In this document: positions 1 to 10,565 of the stretch, piece by piece
Layout: every line of letters starts with the position of its first letter
Position numbering within the stretch: position 1 is the stretch's first letter
NCBI GenBank assembly: GCA_963565915.1
Contig: OY751495.1
Span: 806,001 to 870,000 of the forward strand
Direction of reading: 5' to 3'
From: Entoloma clypeatum
Taxonomy: Eukaryota > Basidiomycota > Agaricomycetes > Agaricales > Entolomataceae
DNA length: 64,000 nucleotides
The notes under the pieces: model-generated
Database searches by the model: none
Seen by the model: only the letters and a program-made list of their open reading frames with translations
Told to the model about the DNA's origin: nothing
Made by a program: the position numbers and the translations under genes

Positions 1-2
1 AG

Positions 3-137
3 TTGGCAAAGGAGGTAGAAGAAGAAGAAGAAGAAGAAACGAAGAAGCGGAAGCGGATGGAGGAAGCGGATGAGGAGTCCGGATCGGAGTGGAACGAGGA
101 GACGGAGGGGGCATCTAACAAGAAACAGCGAAAGTAG
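3..137 (+). CDS. C-terminal tail of a plus-strand ORF antisense to G1
   Basis: Open plus-strand frame entering from the window edge and stopping at 135-137: 44 residues, Glu/Lys-rich, with EEEEEEETKKRKR and a basic end NKKQRK. It converges with G1 pol, 45 bp stop to stop. It shares the CGGA-rich texture of G1, so it probably lies between pol and the unseen 3' LTR. It could be the end of an extra antisense ORF as known in some plant gypsy elements, the end of a host gene, or a chance frame in a GAA/GAG repeat. Confidence 0.3.
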   Translation: MAKEVEEEEEEETKKRKRMEEADEESGSEWNEETEGASNKKQRK

Positions 138-182
138 TTTTTTGTTAGTGTAAAATATTAATAGAATTTCTTTTCTTCCTTG

Positions 183-3100
183 TTACAAGCGCAATAATGG
201 GCCTGGTTTAGTTGGTTGAGCGGAGTGGAAGTCCACTACCGTATCCGCTGCGTGTTCAAGCTCGGATGCGGGCAACCAAGAAAACTCTTCACTGGTGTCT
301 TCATAACCTAACCAGCGGACGAGGTAAAGGAGTTTGCATCGTCGTCTTTTATCGATCTTTGAGTCGACGATTTCTGCAATTTCGTATTCGGTTTCTCCTT
401 CGATCTCGAGCGGAGGCGGAGGAGATTGTATCCGATTCAGAATCTCGTTGGGAGTTGCTGGTTCGAGCATAGATATGTGGAAGACGGGGTGTATAGCACG
501 CATAGTGTCGGGTAGACGTAGTGTAAAGGAGTGCGTGCCGGGTTGGGCTATGATTTCAAATGGGCCAGCATATTTGTCGGATAACTTTTGGGTGGGTCGT
601 GTGGTGCGGAAGAACTTGGCTTTAACAAAAACTTCTTGTCTGATGCGGAGCGGAGGAGGCGGGGAACGTCGGACGTCCGCAGGGCCTTGATAACGTTGTT
701 GTGCCTCTGCGACGGCAGTCTTTAGTTCTTGATGAAGTTCGTCTAAGTTGACGACATATTGTCGAGCTTTGTCGGATGCTAGATCACGTTCCGGATGGAG
801 TGTAATGTCGGGATGATAACCTTTGTTGGCGAAGAATGGTGATACACCAGTAGTGGCACTCAGAGTGTTGTTGTAAGCGAACTCCGCAAGCGGAAGCAAA
901 GCGGAAGCAAAGCGGAAGCAAAGCGGAAGCAAAGCGGAAGCAAAATTGTTCGAGTGTTTGGTTGGTGCGTTCGGTTTGACCATTGCCTTCAGGGTGATAT
1001 CCAGAAGTGAAGTGAAGTCTCATGTCGAGGGCTTTTGCAAGAGAGCGGAAAAAGCGGGAGACGAATTCAGGTCCGCGATCAGATGTGACATTTTGCGGAA
1101 CTCCGTGCTTGGAAAAGACGTGAAGCACGAAAAGGTTTGCTAGGTCTTCGGATGTGCAATTAATGGTGGTAGGGATGAAGATGCCTTGTTTAGTGAGGCG
1201 GTCTACAATGACCAGAATCGCATCGGAGCCAGCGGATGTCGGAAGGGGTTCAATGAAGTCCATGGAAATAGAATGCCAGGGACGTTCAGGAATAGGGAGC
1301 TGTTTAAGCAGACCGTAGGGTTTATGACGTTGGGGTTTAGCGCGCATACAAGTGGTACATGACTTGCAATACTTTTTGACGAAGTCGCGCATTCCAGGCC
1401 AAGTGTATTCTCGTTGGATAAGACTAATAGTCTTATTCTGACCAGGGTGTCCAGCGAGGATATGGTCGTGCTTATTGTGGAGGATGCGGAGACGGAGGTC
1501 GGATGAGTCGGGAACGTAGATACGTCCATTGTGGAGTAGATAACCTGCTTCATTCACGATCCAGCGTGGATTAGGATTGTCGAGGAAAGAGGTGTAAATG
1601 GGGTCGGTCGGAAGAGCGGAGAGGATGTCGGAGCGGAGTTGATCCGTATCCATGATGATTGTGGCACGGAGGACGGGCGTATATAACTCTGTTGCGCGAA
1701 GTGAAGTGGTGAGCTGTTCTTGTGTGAAGATGGGTTTGAAATTGCTTGGATTGACGGACGAATAGTCGCTATTTCCCTCTTTAGGGTAGATGTCCCATTG
1801 TCTACTTAAAAGATCGGGTTTCGTACCTAAACAGCCAGGGCGGAAGCGGATGACGAGATTGAACTGGCAGAGGTATTTGGACCAACGAGCTTGTCGACGT
1901 GATAAAACCTTGGTAGTAGAAAAGTACTCAAGATTTTTATGGTCCGTTACGACATCGATCGGAGCAGCGGAGCCTTCAAGGTAGTGACGCCAAACCTTGA
2001 ATGCATCGTGGATCGCTAATAGTTCTTTGTCGTGGGTGTCATAGTTTAACTCGGGAGGTGTAAAGGTGCGGGAGTGGAAAGCGACTGGATGGATTTCGTC
2101 GTCGGAGGTGCGGATGGAGAGGATCGCGCCCAAAGCGTAGTCGGAGGCATCGGTTTCGACGATAATAGGGCTGTCAGGAATCCAATGCGTAAGAACAGGT
2201 GCCGTGATAAAGGCTTTCTTCAAGGTGTTGAAAGATTCGCGAGCGGAGTCGGAGAAGTGCCATTGTGTGTTTTTGCGGGTGAGTCGGGTTAGCGGAACGG
2301 TGATTTCGGAGTAGTAAGGAATGAATCGACGCTAGAAATTGGCAAAACCTAGGAAAGATTGAATATCTTTGACCTTCCTTGGTTCAGGCCAATCTTGAAT
2401 AATTTTGACTTTCTTATCCGACATGCGGAGGCCTGTCAGAGAGAGGATAAAGCCAAGGTATTCAACAGTGTCCGTAGAAAACTTGCATTTGTCTGCGCGC
2501 GCGTATAAACCATGTTGTCGGAGACGTCGGAGGACTTCGCGGACATGCTTCCGATGCTCGGAGGGAGAGTCGGAGTAGATGAGGATGTCGTCGAGATATA
2601 TGGTAACATACTTATCGAGCAGGTCGTGGAAGATGTCGTTCATGAAGCGTTGAAAAACGGCTGGGGAGTTGGTAAGTCCAAATGGCATGACAAGCCATTC
2701 AAAAGACCCATAGCGCGTGCGGAAAGCGGTTTTCCATTCATCTCCTTCTGCTATGCGGACGAGGTGATAGGCGTGTCGGAGGTCGAGAGCCGTATAAACA
2801 CTGGCTTTTCCAGCGGTCTGGAGAAGGTCGGATATGAGCGGAAGCGGATATCGGTCCTTCTTTGAGATTTTGTTGAGACCACAGAAGTCGACGCAAAGAC
2901 GAAGGGAGCCATCCTTTTTACGAACGAAAAGGACGGGAGCACCGTGCGGAGAGGAAGAGGGTCGGATGAATCCAATGGTGAGATGTTCGTCAATGAATTC
3001 ACGGAGGGCATCGAGTTCGTTTTGTGAAAGGGAGTAGATCGGACCAAACGGAGGAGCGGAGCCCTCTTCGAGTTCGATCTTGAGGTCGTAGGGACGGTGT

Positions 3101-3861
3101 GGGGGAAGAGTGTCTGCTTTTCCTTTACTGAAGACGTCAGCATAGTCGTGGTATTCCTCGGGTACGTTTGTCAAGTCGGGGGTGTCGGAAGCGGATGCGG
3201 AGTGAGCGGAAACGGAGGGAGTCGCAAGGTGAAGTCGAAAGGATTGTGTACCAGGCAATTTGCATGCCCTCATAAATGCGGCTGCGTTAATGAGTGAAAT
3301 CTGCGGAGCGGACTGCGGAGGTACGATCGGAGGTTCCGGAGGAGGAAGCGTAGCTGTCCTGCCTTGGGAGGGGGTCGACGTCAATGTTGGAAACGGCTCT
3401 TTTTGCATCTGTGGACGGAAAGTGATACTGCCCAATACCCAGTCAATCATAGGATTGTGGCGGGTGAGCCAGTTGTATCCAAGAACCACGGAAGAAGCGG
3501 AGTCGAGCGGAGTAACATAAAAATCCTGTTCAAAGGTTTCACCTGAAGGAAAACATATAGGTATTGTTACAACTTGAGTGATAAACGCGTTAGAAGAACC
3601 ATCGAAAAGCTTTAGTTCTAAAGGTGGAATAACGGAGGTCGGAAGATCATAAGCGGAGGAAAAGTTATTGTCGATAAAACAGTGGGTAGATCCTGAATCA
3701 ATAAGTGCTGGGACAGAATCTGAAGAGAAAAAAGAGGATGAGATATTGATGCGTAAAGAGTTCGGATCGGAGAGAGCGGACGCATTAAGTCGGATGGAAG
3801 CGGAGGCACGGAGAGAGTCAACGCAGTCCTCAGACCGTGCTTCATGAGGACCACTGCCTAT
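183..3861 (-). pseudogene. pol: G1 pol (protease-RT-RNase H-integrase-chromodomain), interrupted
   Basis: Pol is open in the -1 frame directly from the gag stop. Protease active site DSGS lies at 3699-3688. The reverse transcriptase carries YLDD, RNase H VETDASDYALG, and the integrase an H..H/CKSCTTC zinc finger followed by SMDF, TSDRGPEF and GNGQTERTNQ (D, D, E). The chromodomain at the end reads KLLYLVRWLGYEDTSEEFSWLP. Two breaks: TAG at 2334-2332 replaces the Tyr codon of the conserved FLGFANFY motif (a C to G change, not CpG), and an array of 11-bp units at about 887-945 replaces roughly a dozen residues after TNQTLEQ and shifts the frame. The C-terminal part then reads from about 983 to the stop at 183. 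Confidence 0.88.
887..945 (-). repeat. 11-bp tandem repeat array inside G1 integrase
   Basis: About five head-to-tail copies of gcggaagcaaa (plus strand). The unit length is not a multiple of three, so each copy shifts frame. The translation shows the block CFRFASALLPL in two frames. It occupies the place of normal integrase sequence between TNQTLEQ and LLPLAEFAYNN. Confidence 0.85.
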
Positions 3862-3867
3862 TTTTTT
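3826..3867 (-). promoter_or_regulatory. Programmed -1 frameshift signal between G1 gag and pol
   Basis: On the minus strand the heptamer A AAA AAA (3867-3861) is in the correct phase (gag codons TCA AAA AAA TAG). The pol frame begins at ATA GGC AGT, exactly one nt back. A stem GTCCTCA (3851-3845) / TGAGGAC (3832-3826) with a 12-nt loop begins 9 nt after the heptamer, or 6 nt if three further pairs, two of them G-U, are counted. Both elements of a -1 frameshift site are visible; function is inferred. Confidence 0.75.
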
Positions 3868-5143
3868 GACTCAATCTCCTTACCTTTTTCCTTGGCTTGA
3901 GTGCCGACTTGAGCGGCCTTCCCTTTAGCCTTGGAAGCGGAGGAGGTGGACTTGGGACAGTCCTTGACAGCGTGTCCGACGCTACCGCAGAATAAGCAAA
4001 GGTTATTATCGAAACGACGTTTGCGTTCTTGATACGTCAGTTTGCCATCTTTGCCTAATTTACTGGAGAGGTCGGGTTTCGGAGCGGATGTGGAAGCGGA
4101 AGCGGTAGCAGGAGCGGATGGTTTGGCTGATGATGTTTGTGCGGTGGATTGGTTTGGAGCGGATTGTTTCTTGTCAGACTTGGGAGTGGGTTTATCGGTT
4201 CTGGATTTCTCTCGTTGACGTTCCCAGTAGCGAGTGTCAATAGTATGAGCCGCGGATCGCAGGTCTGGTAAGGACTTGATCTTGGGCTGTTGGGAGAGGA
4301 TGTCCTTGATCCGATCTGGAAGTCCGACGTAGTAGCGGTGTCGGAGGGAGTTTTCATCCCAGTCAGTCTTGGTAGCAAGTCGTTGGAATTCAATGTTGTA
4401 CTTCAAAATCTTTGGGTTTTCCTTCATCCGCAGGTTGTCCAATTGTTCTTCGGCTTCGCCCTGAGGGTCAATGGTACCAAACTCGGAGCGGAGAAGTCGG
4501 ACGAAGTCGGGGAAAGAACCCCGCCAATTGGGTTCATTATCGTCAAGAATGAAGGGTTCAAAAAATTCGAGTGCTGTGCCTCGGAAATAGGACATGGCAA
4601 AGTTGACTTTGGAATGTTCGGAGTCGAAGTTGTCGTTGTCGGAGAAGTAAAGTTTGCATTGTAAAATGAATGCGGAGAGTTTGCGCGGATCGGATCCGTC
4701 GAAGGTATCCGGTTCGTTGGCATACGACTTTTTCTTCTTAGTGTCACAACGTTTCAACTCTTTGGTCATGAGCAAAATGGCTTCAGCTAGGTTGGGTTCC
4801 TGATCCGGATTGGAATCGGAGTTGTCCAAATCTCCATGTAAACTACCGTCAGAAGGAGGAGGAGATCCTCCTGGAGGTCCGCCGAATATGCCAAAATTTA
4901 GAGGTGCGGGGGGTTCCGTTGGTGGGTTTGGAGGGCTGGCGGAAGTGGTGGAAGCGGATCGGTAGAAGGCGGAGGAACGGATAGTCCGGCGGTAGGAGCG
5001 GATGTTGATGCTGTGGTTCTTCGAGGAGTAATAGTTACATTGCGGGTTCCTCGAAGGAAAGCAGAGCGTGGAGTGGAAGATGAATGTTCTGCTGCTGCAC
5101 GAGCAGTCCTAGTTGTTCGAACTGTATTACGGGTTTGAGACAT
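3858..5143 (-). CDS. gag: G1 gag
   Basis: Capsid/nucleocapsid polyprotein of gypsy G1. The best start is ATG at 5143-5141 (MSQTRNT..). That frame closes at about 4898, while an open frame reading PTEPPAPLNFGIFGG runs into the long gag frame, so a 1-nt indel in the six-C run at 4909-4914 probably splits one gene. The C-terminal part has one CCHC zinc knuckle (CLFCGSVGHAVKDC) followed by a Lys-rich tail. The frame ends TCA AAA AAA TAG (stop 3860-3858), which is also a -1 slippery site into pol. A TTG near 4829 is not a needed start because the frame is open upstream. Confidence 0.8.
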
Positions 5144-5181
5144 GTGGGTAGAGGTTGTTGGGTAAATCAAAGAATGGTGGT

Positions 5182-5192
5182 AGTTCAAATAT
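5182..5192 (-). promoter_or_regulatory. Self-priming site (PBS) of G1
   Basis: ATATTTGAACT (minus, 5192-5182) starts two nt after the LTR end. It is the exact reverse complement of AGTTCAAATAT at 5460-5450, just downstream of the LTR TATA box. This is the arrangement of Tf1/sushi-type elements, whose first 11 transcript nt fold back on the PBS instead of using a tRNA. No tRNA 3'-end complement (TGG..) is present here. Confidence 0.75.
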
Positions 5193-5194
5193 AC

Positions 5195-5730
5195 TGTCAC
5201 GTAGCGTGTTTCTCAACGTCGGAAAACGTCGGATGAGTCGGAGCGGAGGATGCGGAGAAGCGGATGCGAAAGATACGATGTCTGGTAGAAAGGACCTGGC
5301 TTCAACTTGTGCGTTGCGCCCCACTCTTTGACGTGGTCCTCAATTTCGGATTGGCAGATGACGGATGAGCGGATGAGCGGATGAACGGAGGTGACGGAGA
5401 GAATGTTCAAAGGCAAGTGGAGGCGGATGCGAATGAGGTGTAACGTATGATATTTGAACTGAGGTTCTACGACAGGTTTGGTACACTATTTATAATAAAC
5501 TAGAATGATCAGTATTACTATAAGTGATGTGCAGATATCGGAGTTGACCATCGGAACATTCAGAGTACGGAGAGTAGCAAATGAAAAGTGAACAACATAT
5601 GTCTACTTGTAAGTATGGTTGAGATGTTACGTAGTACAAATATAAATAGAATCTTGTCGGAGCGGATGTCGGATCGGATGAATCGTCGGAGTCGTCGGAT
5701 AAGTCGGATAAGACTTGTATGGTTATGACA
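5195..5730 (-). repeat. 5' LTR of gypsy G1
   Basis: 536 bp, starting TGTCA and ending TGACA on the minus strand. It begins exactly where the homology to copia C1 stops. A TATA box (TATAAATA, minus 5494-5487) is followed about 27-34 nt later by AGTTCAAATAT (5460-5450), probably the start of R. The LTR holds 23 CGGA words on the plus strand by hand count (about 2 expected by chance). The matching 3' LTR is not in the window, so the boundary rests on the TG..CA ends and the copia junction. Confidence 0.8.
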
Positions 5731-8202
5731 TATGGGAGTGTGACGTCGATCAGAATTCCATGATCGGCAAGTACATCCTTGTATTCGTCAAATTCTCCAC
5801 CTCCATCAACCCGCCATTTTTTAGGGGTAGCGGCAAATTTATTCTGGATCATTGCAAGGAATTGTTTCAGCGCTGTGATGGCACCTGACTTTTTCCTAAG
5901 CAAGACGACCCAGACATGGGATGAAAAATCGTCCAAAAAGGTAAGGAAATACTTGTACTTATGGTACGATGCCATGGATATCTGCTTCAAATCCGAATGG
6001 ATCAAGTCAAAGGGTTTGACAGCCCTCGTCATCGAGTTAGGATAAGATTGATTCGGCATTTTCCCTTTTAGACACCCCGTGCAGCTTTCCTGTGATTTCT
6101 CATGTACTAACGTTTTGGGTACTCCTTTGGTACTGGTGGGAATCTTATTGAGTGCCTGGTTATTTGGGTGGCCAAGGCGTTTATGCCAGGTTTCGACAGT
6201 GATTTCGCTAGAGATCGCGTGGATTTGGTCATAGCGTATTTCAGTATCTAACCAATAAATGGTTTGTCCGAGAATGTGAGGCGAGAACTGTATTTTGTTC
6301 TGTCCTTTGGAGATGTTGATTTCTCCACGCATTCCGTCTACTTTGTAACTGTGATTAAGGAAGACGCCTAGGGACAATAGGCGTGTGTCCATGTCCGGAA
6401 TGTAGAATACAGGTCAGAGAAGATGGGTTTTTACTTCCCCATTTAGGGTATGCCGTACTGGAACGGCCCCAACTCCGAGAATTTCCAGTTTCTTTCCCTT
6501 TGCAGCTGTTTGGACAAATCGCTTAGCCTTGAGAGGCCTGTAGTACGCGAAGTCTTTAAACTCATGGGTAAAGTGTAATGATGCGCCGGAATCTAAGATC
6601 CACTGAGCGCGTTCTCTCTCTTTGCAGTGTGTGCAGGACACGAAATGTTTGATATATTTTTTGTACAGATCATCACTAAAGAGATCTATACTATCTGCAT
6701 CGGTACTAGCTAATATATATTCAAACGTCTGTGCGTGATTATTAGTGTTTCCCATTTGGTCAAGTTTGAGAGAAGAATGTGACGAACCGTCAAGTTTGAT
6801 CAGCCCATCTTCGAATTGTTCCGGCCCCATCCGCTCGCTTTGATGGTCTATGTCCATCATCCTGAGGGAGTCATCCAAAGGCGGAGTGACTCGACGCTGC
6901 TTGGATGGTCTTCCATCTTCTTCTGGGATAATCGTATCCAGAATTTGAAGGTTTGACCCTGAGGGACGAGCACCAATGTTTCGCGCGAGTTTACAGACAT
7001 GATCGTTCTTTTTCCACACAGACGGTTTTCCAGATGGAAGTCCGGTGTACTGAGAAGGAGGCGGGTTCATGCATTGCAGGAGCGACTGCATTTTTCCTGA
7101 ATCAGGCTGTGCGGTACTTGTCGTTTTCCCGCGGCCAGTGACAGTGGTGAAGGACGGTGCCGGAAGAGGGGGGAAGTGGATGGCAGGAGCAACAAACTCA
7201 ACTGTTTCTTCCACATGGTCGGACGTGTTGTCCGCATTGTTAGCGCTTTTCTTTTGATTGCGCCAGCGTCCTTTTCCCTTCTTCTTTTCAGAAGCGGTAC
7301 TTGGGTCGGCCAAGTTAGGCTGCTCGTCAGCATCGTTCTGTGAGGTACTCAGCTTTTGTTGCTTTTCCCATTTGGGGTCCTGCCCCTTGCGCTTTGTCCC
7401 GGAAATTTTCCGGGCCTGCTCATTGGACGCACGAGTAGACCCGACCGAATACTTGCGCCTGTATTCCGAGATGATGCTTTCGGCAACTCCTTTCCACGTG
7501 AAGTCGTCAGCATCGTACACCTGGAAGAGAGTGGTGGAGAGTATACTTGCGCCTGTATTCCGAGATGATGCTTTCGGCAACTCCTTTCCACGTGAAGTCG
7601 TCAGCATCGTACACCTGGAAGAGAGTGGTGGAGAGTGAGGACCATGCATCAGGGATGGCGTTGGCGAGGATCATTGCTTGCATTATGTCGGGCACATCGA
7701 ACTTCGACTCGCTGAGGCGAGAAAAGAGTGATCCCAGGTGCTCGATTTCAGGCACGGGGTCGCGTCCAGATAGTTTGAAGGTAGCGGCGGCCTTGAAGTT
7801 GCCGAAGATGATGGCCGGGGATACCTTGGCATAGGCATCTTTCAACATTGCCCATGCGTCAAGCGCCGAGGTGCTGTCTTTGATGTGGCGTCTGATCGCT
7901 TCAGAGACCTTCAGGCGTATCGCACCGAGAGCTATGTCATCATCCCTGATCCAGGCTTTTTCTTCCTTGCGGAAGCTGGGCTGGTTGACCATGGTAGCCA
8001 GCACAGGGGGAGCAGTAGCAGTAGCCCCAGGGGTGGAGACCGTGGTGGTAAAATCGGCGATGACAGGGCGGGGGATGTCGCCAGAAACAAGGCGCCAGAC
8101 TCCTTGATGGAGGAGGTAGGACTTCATCCTTTCAGCCCAGCTTTGGTAGTCGATGCCGTCGAAGGGGGTGATGATGTCAAGAGCAGAGCGAGAGGTAGAC
8201 AT
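5731..8202 (-). pseudogene. gag-pol: C1 gag-protease-integrase, frameshifted and truncated
   Basis: Starts at ATG 8202-8200 (MSTSRSALDII). A UBN2-like gag region is followed by protease WILDSGASLHFTHEF and the integrase zinc finger and core (TWHKRLGHP, CTGCLKGK, DLIHSD, RVDGGGEFDEY), ending at LPY where G1 inserted. Three lesions: a 94-bp tandem duplication (period 7451 to 7545) shifts the frame; TGA at 6416-6414 replaces the CGA found in C2 and C4; the 3' half is displaced by G1. A frame read past 5731 runs into G1 LTR sequence and is not a genuine fusion. Confidence 0.9.
7451..7638 (-). repeat. 94-bp tandem duplication in C1 gag
   Basis: The segment starting acttgcgcctgtattccg at 7451 is repeated from 7545. 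The period of 94 is not a multiple of three and breaks the gag frame into two overlapping ORFs. The other three copia copies have one copy. Confidence 0.93.
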
Positions 8203-8563
8203 TGTTAATGAATCTGAAAAAGGGTTTTCCCAATCAGTGATGATGAATTTGATTTGAGAAAACAAGTAAATGATTCCTCATGACATATTCCCTTCAGGAA
8301 TAGCGGTCATGGGAAAAACCCTTTTGTGTGTCAGAAGTGTATGAGGTACAATCGACTTTTCCACATGATGTGTACTAAGTCAATCCCCTTAGGGACGCTT
8401 CATGACAGGTACTTGTCGTAATGACATTCCCAGGTTCATGTGTGAAGAAGTATGACTTAGAGACCGGATCTTTCGATCGGTTCTTTGCCAACCAGGGTAG
8501 AGTGGGCAGGTACTTGCTGTTGCCAGCGTTCCCAGGTCCCTCTGCTATCCGGGGCCCATAACC

Positions 8564-8872
8564 TGTTGAAGTTCCACCTGGGCGCTAGCCACAGATGTAC
8601 TGAGCAACACAGCTACAGTGGAAGTACTCTACATAACCGTTCTAGCCACTTACATGGTTTGGAGGGGTGAGGCTGGTGAGAGCGGTTGAGGCTGGTAAGA
8701 GCGATGGAGCTGGTTAAGAGTCAAGAGACAACTTGTTGATATTGACAGTTTCCTGGTCTTATATACTGTACTACTGTTTGTACCAACCAAACAAGTATGT
8801 AATTGAAGATGTGTAAAGGTCACGTGATGTAATCTAATCTAATCTAATCTATGTGATGGAAAAGTTTCAACA
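8564..8872 (-). repeat. 5' LTR of copia C1
   Basis: 309 bp, TGTTGAA..TTCAACA. Contains GATTA repeats, a CACGTG box, a TATA box and a GTAAGT donor-like site (minus 8653-8648). It is followed on the minus strand by the PBS GGTTATGGGCCC (8563-8552). Confidence 0.92.
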
Positions 8873-10565
8873 CCCTTGACTTTCCTCCTTTCACTTTCCG
8901 TTACTGTCGCGCTGATGGGGGTGTGTTGGACTATAGTCCCGTATATCTCATCGCTTACATACACTCAGTGTCACATGACCTTTTGTTTATATCGTCCATG
9001 GATTGCTTTACTCCTCAGTCGTTTCTTCCCGAACACTGAGGATGTAAGTGTTCACCGTTTTCCTCTCCGTTGCCTACAGATACTTACAGTACTCTAGTCA
9101 CGGTATCCCTATAGGTCTCCGCTCATCAAGATCTCGCTTTGTGGAACCCAGAACGGCTGGGTCAGTCAGTGTGATGGCTGTGTTGTGTGTGACAGCTTGT
9201 GACTGGGGTTACACATACCGGCAGTTGCCCACCCCCACTCACACTGCATAGTCTGTCGTTCGCTGGTCATTCCTCTACCTCGTCTCGCTTTCTGCACATA
9301 TCGTACGCCCGACCCCCTTCATTCCCTTATTCACATATGCCATTGATTTTGCACAGAATGAAATCTACGGCTTGGCATACACGGCGGCGGTGTACATGTC
9401 TTGGGGAGTTTGAGCACCGAGATGGAAAGGTGTGCATCATAGGCATGCCGTGCCCTGCGCGCTCAGCGCGATTGTGGCACCGTCGTGCCTCCACCGTCAA
9501 CATGCACCACCGTCAACCCTTGCCGTGATCCCCACCCGCCAACGACGTCCACACCGAGGGCTCAACAGGGTTGCCATCTCACACGCCCACTGCCCCCACA
9601 CCTCCGCTGACAAATGGCGTGGGGTGCAAAGGCAGCGGCCGGACCTGAGACGAGTGAGTCGGGAGGTCTGTATCAGCCCCCTGCCTGCTCTGTACCATGT
9701 TTACCTGGCCTACCTTGTCCACAGGTTTTCCGCACCCTGGTCGCGCCGTGGGTAAGGCCACATCCCCGGAATGGGATGCTGCATCTGCGTCGGTTCGGTA
9801 GATTTAGATTTTTTTCGGAAGAATACAATTTTTTTTTTCAAAATCTGATGCAAAGCCGCGGCAGCATCGCTCCGCGCTCAACATGTGTGGCCTTTGTGGG
9901 CCCCGCACGATCCGCGGAAGAACGGTTTTTTCAAAAAGGTTTTTTGATTTGTTTTCCCTATTTGTTTTTTTTCCGGAGGAATATAAAACATTAGATTGAC
10001 ATGAGGAAGAGGAAGTATGTATGACAATGATGCCGAGACATCATCTATTTCTAGAACCGAGATCCTGACAGACGATCTCCTATAAACTAAATTTAACAGA
10101 ACACATCAGTGATTGGACAACAGACGTTGATCGGACGCCAAAAACGACAACGAGGGGCGCGACCTCACGGCGCTGACAAGCAGGAAGGCCCGGGAATGGC
10201 TGAAGCAATATATCAGAGGCTCTGATATATCAAACACCCTGATATATCAGAGCTGTAAGTACAGCTGCAGATGTATCACGGTTCACCTGTAAGTACAGGT
10301 TTTGATATATCAGTTCTACTGACTAGGTTGTCACCATGTCATGTCAGTGCCGGTCTATAGTTCGTCAAACATCGTGTATTATTGAGATCATGTGGTACAG
10401 TGCATGGGTACAATAAATAAGTTGATCCATTCCAAAAAAAAACTACGAGTTGAACACACCCGGATGAAAAGAAAGCGGCTCATGGAGAACATGCAAAATA
10501 TCTACTCAAACCCACCTCCGCGCCCCCCCCCCCCCCCCCGCCCCCCCACCGAAGATCCGTTCAGC
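8873..10565. other. Intergenic, no recognisable gene
   Basis: Only short unconvincing ORFs on both strands. Contains a palindrome cluster at 10208-10312 (listed separately) and a poly-C tract near 10526. Bases 8873-8877 (cccttg..) should be one copy of the C1 target duplication; the other copy is outside the window. Confidence 0.5.
10208..10312. repeat. Cluster of short palindromes
   Basis: An 11-bp inverted repeat with one-base centre (10208-10230), three exact copies of TGATATATCA (10223, 10240, 10303), and two 16-bp inverted repeats, AGCTGTAAGTACAGCT (10251-10266) and ACCTGTAAGTACAGGT (10285-10300), sharing the core CTGTAAGTACAG. Role unknown. It lies downstream of the 7-TM gene's 3' end. 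Confidence 0.8.

Larger units (their letters stand above)
1..5730 (-). mobile_element. Ty3/gypsy chromovirus G1 (5' LTR and internal region; 3' LTR outside window)
   Basis: Minus-strand LTR retrotransposon. In transcription order: 5' LTR (5730-5195), primer-binding site, gag (from 5143), protease, reverse transcriptase, RNase H, integrase and chromodomain (stop at 183-185). A purine-rich tract follows the stop (minus strand, about 182-166) and the expected TGTCA-starting 3' LTR is not reached by base 1. It sits in the integrase region of copia element C1: the copia sequence breaks off exactly at 5731. The coding part has three lesions: a probable 1-nt change in a C run at 4909-4914, a TAG at 2334-2332, and an 11-bp repeat array at about 887-945. 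CGGA is strikingly over-represented on the plus strand throughout. Family assignment is firm from domain order; autonomy is unlikely as it stands. Confidence 0.9.
5731..8872 (-). mobile_element. Ty1/copia element C1, 5' part (cut by G1)
   Basis: Minus-strand copia element: 5' LTR (8872-8564), leader, then gag-protease-integrase up to 5731, where G1 is inserted. The coding part (8202-5731, 2472 nt) minus a 94-nt duplication is 2378 nt, exactly the length of the matching part of C2, so no other indels occurred. The remainder of C1 should lie left of G1, outside the window. It belongs to the same family as C2, C3 and C4. Confidence 0.92.

Noticed and set aside
183..690. Plus-strand ORFs opposite G1 pol
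   Set aside because: Shadows of the chromodomain/integrase frame caused by scarcity of stop codons in CGGA-rich DNA.
5490..5735. C1 integrase ORF continuing with a Ser/Asp-rich tail (SDLSDDSDDSSD)
   Set aside because: The tail is translated G1 LTR sequence after the insertion junction, not a genuine fusion.
8821..8850. Repeated aatct units as a telomere-like tract
   Set aside because: Only four units, located inside the copia LTR in every copy (GATTA repeats).
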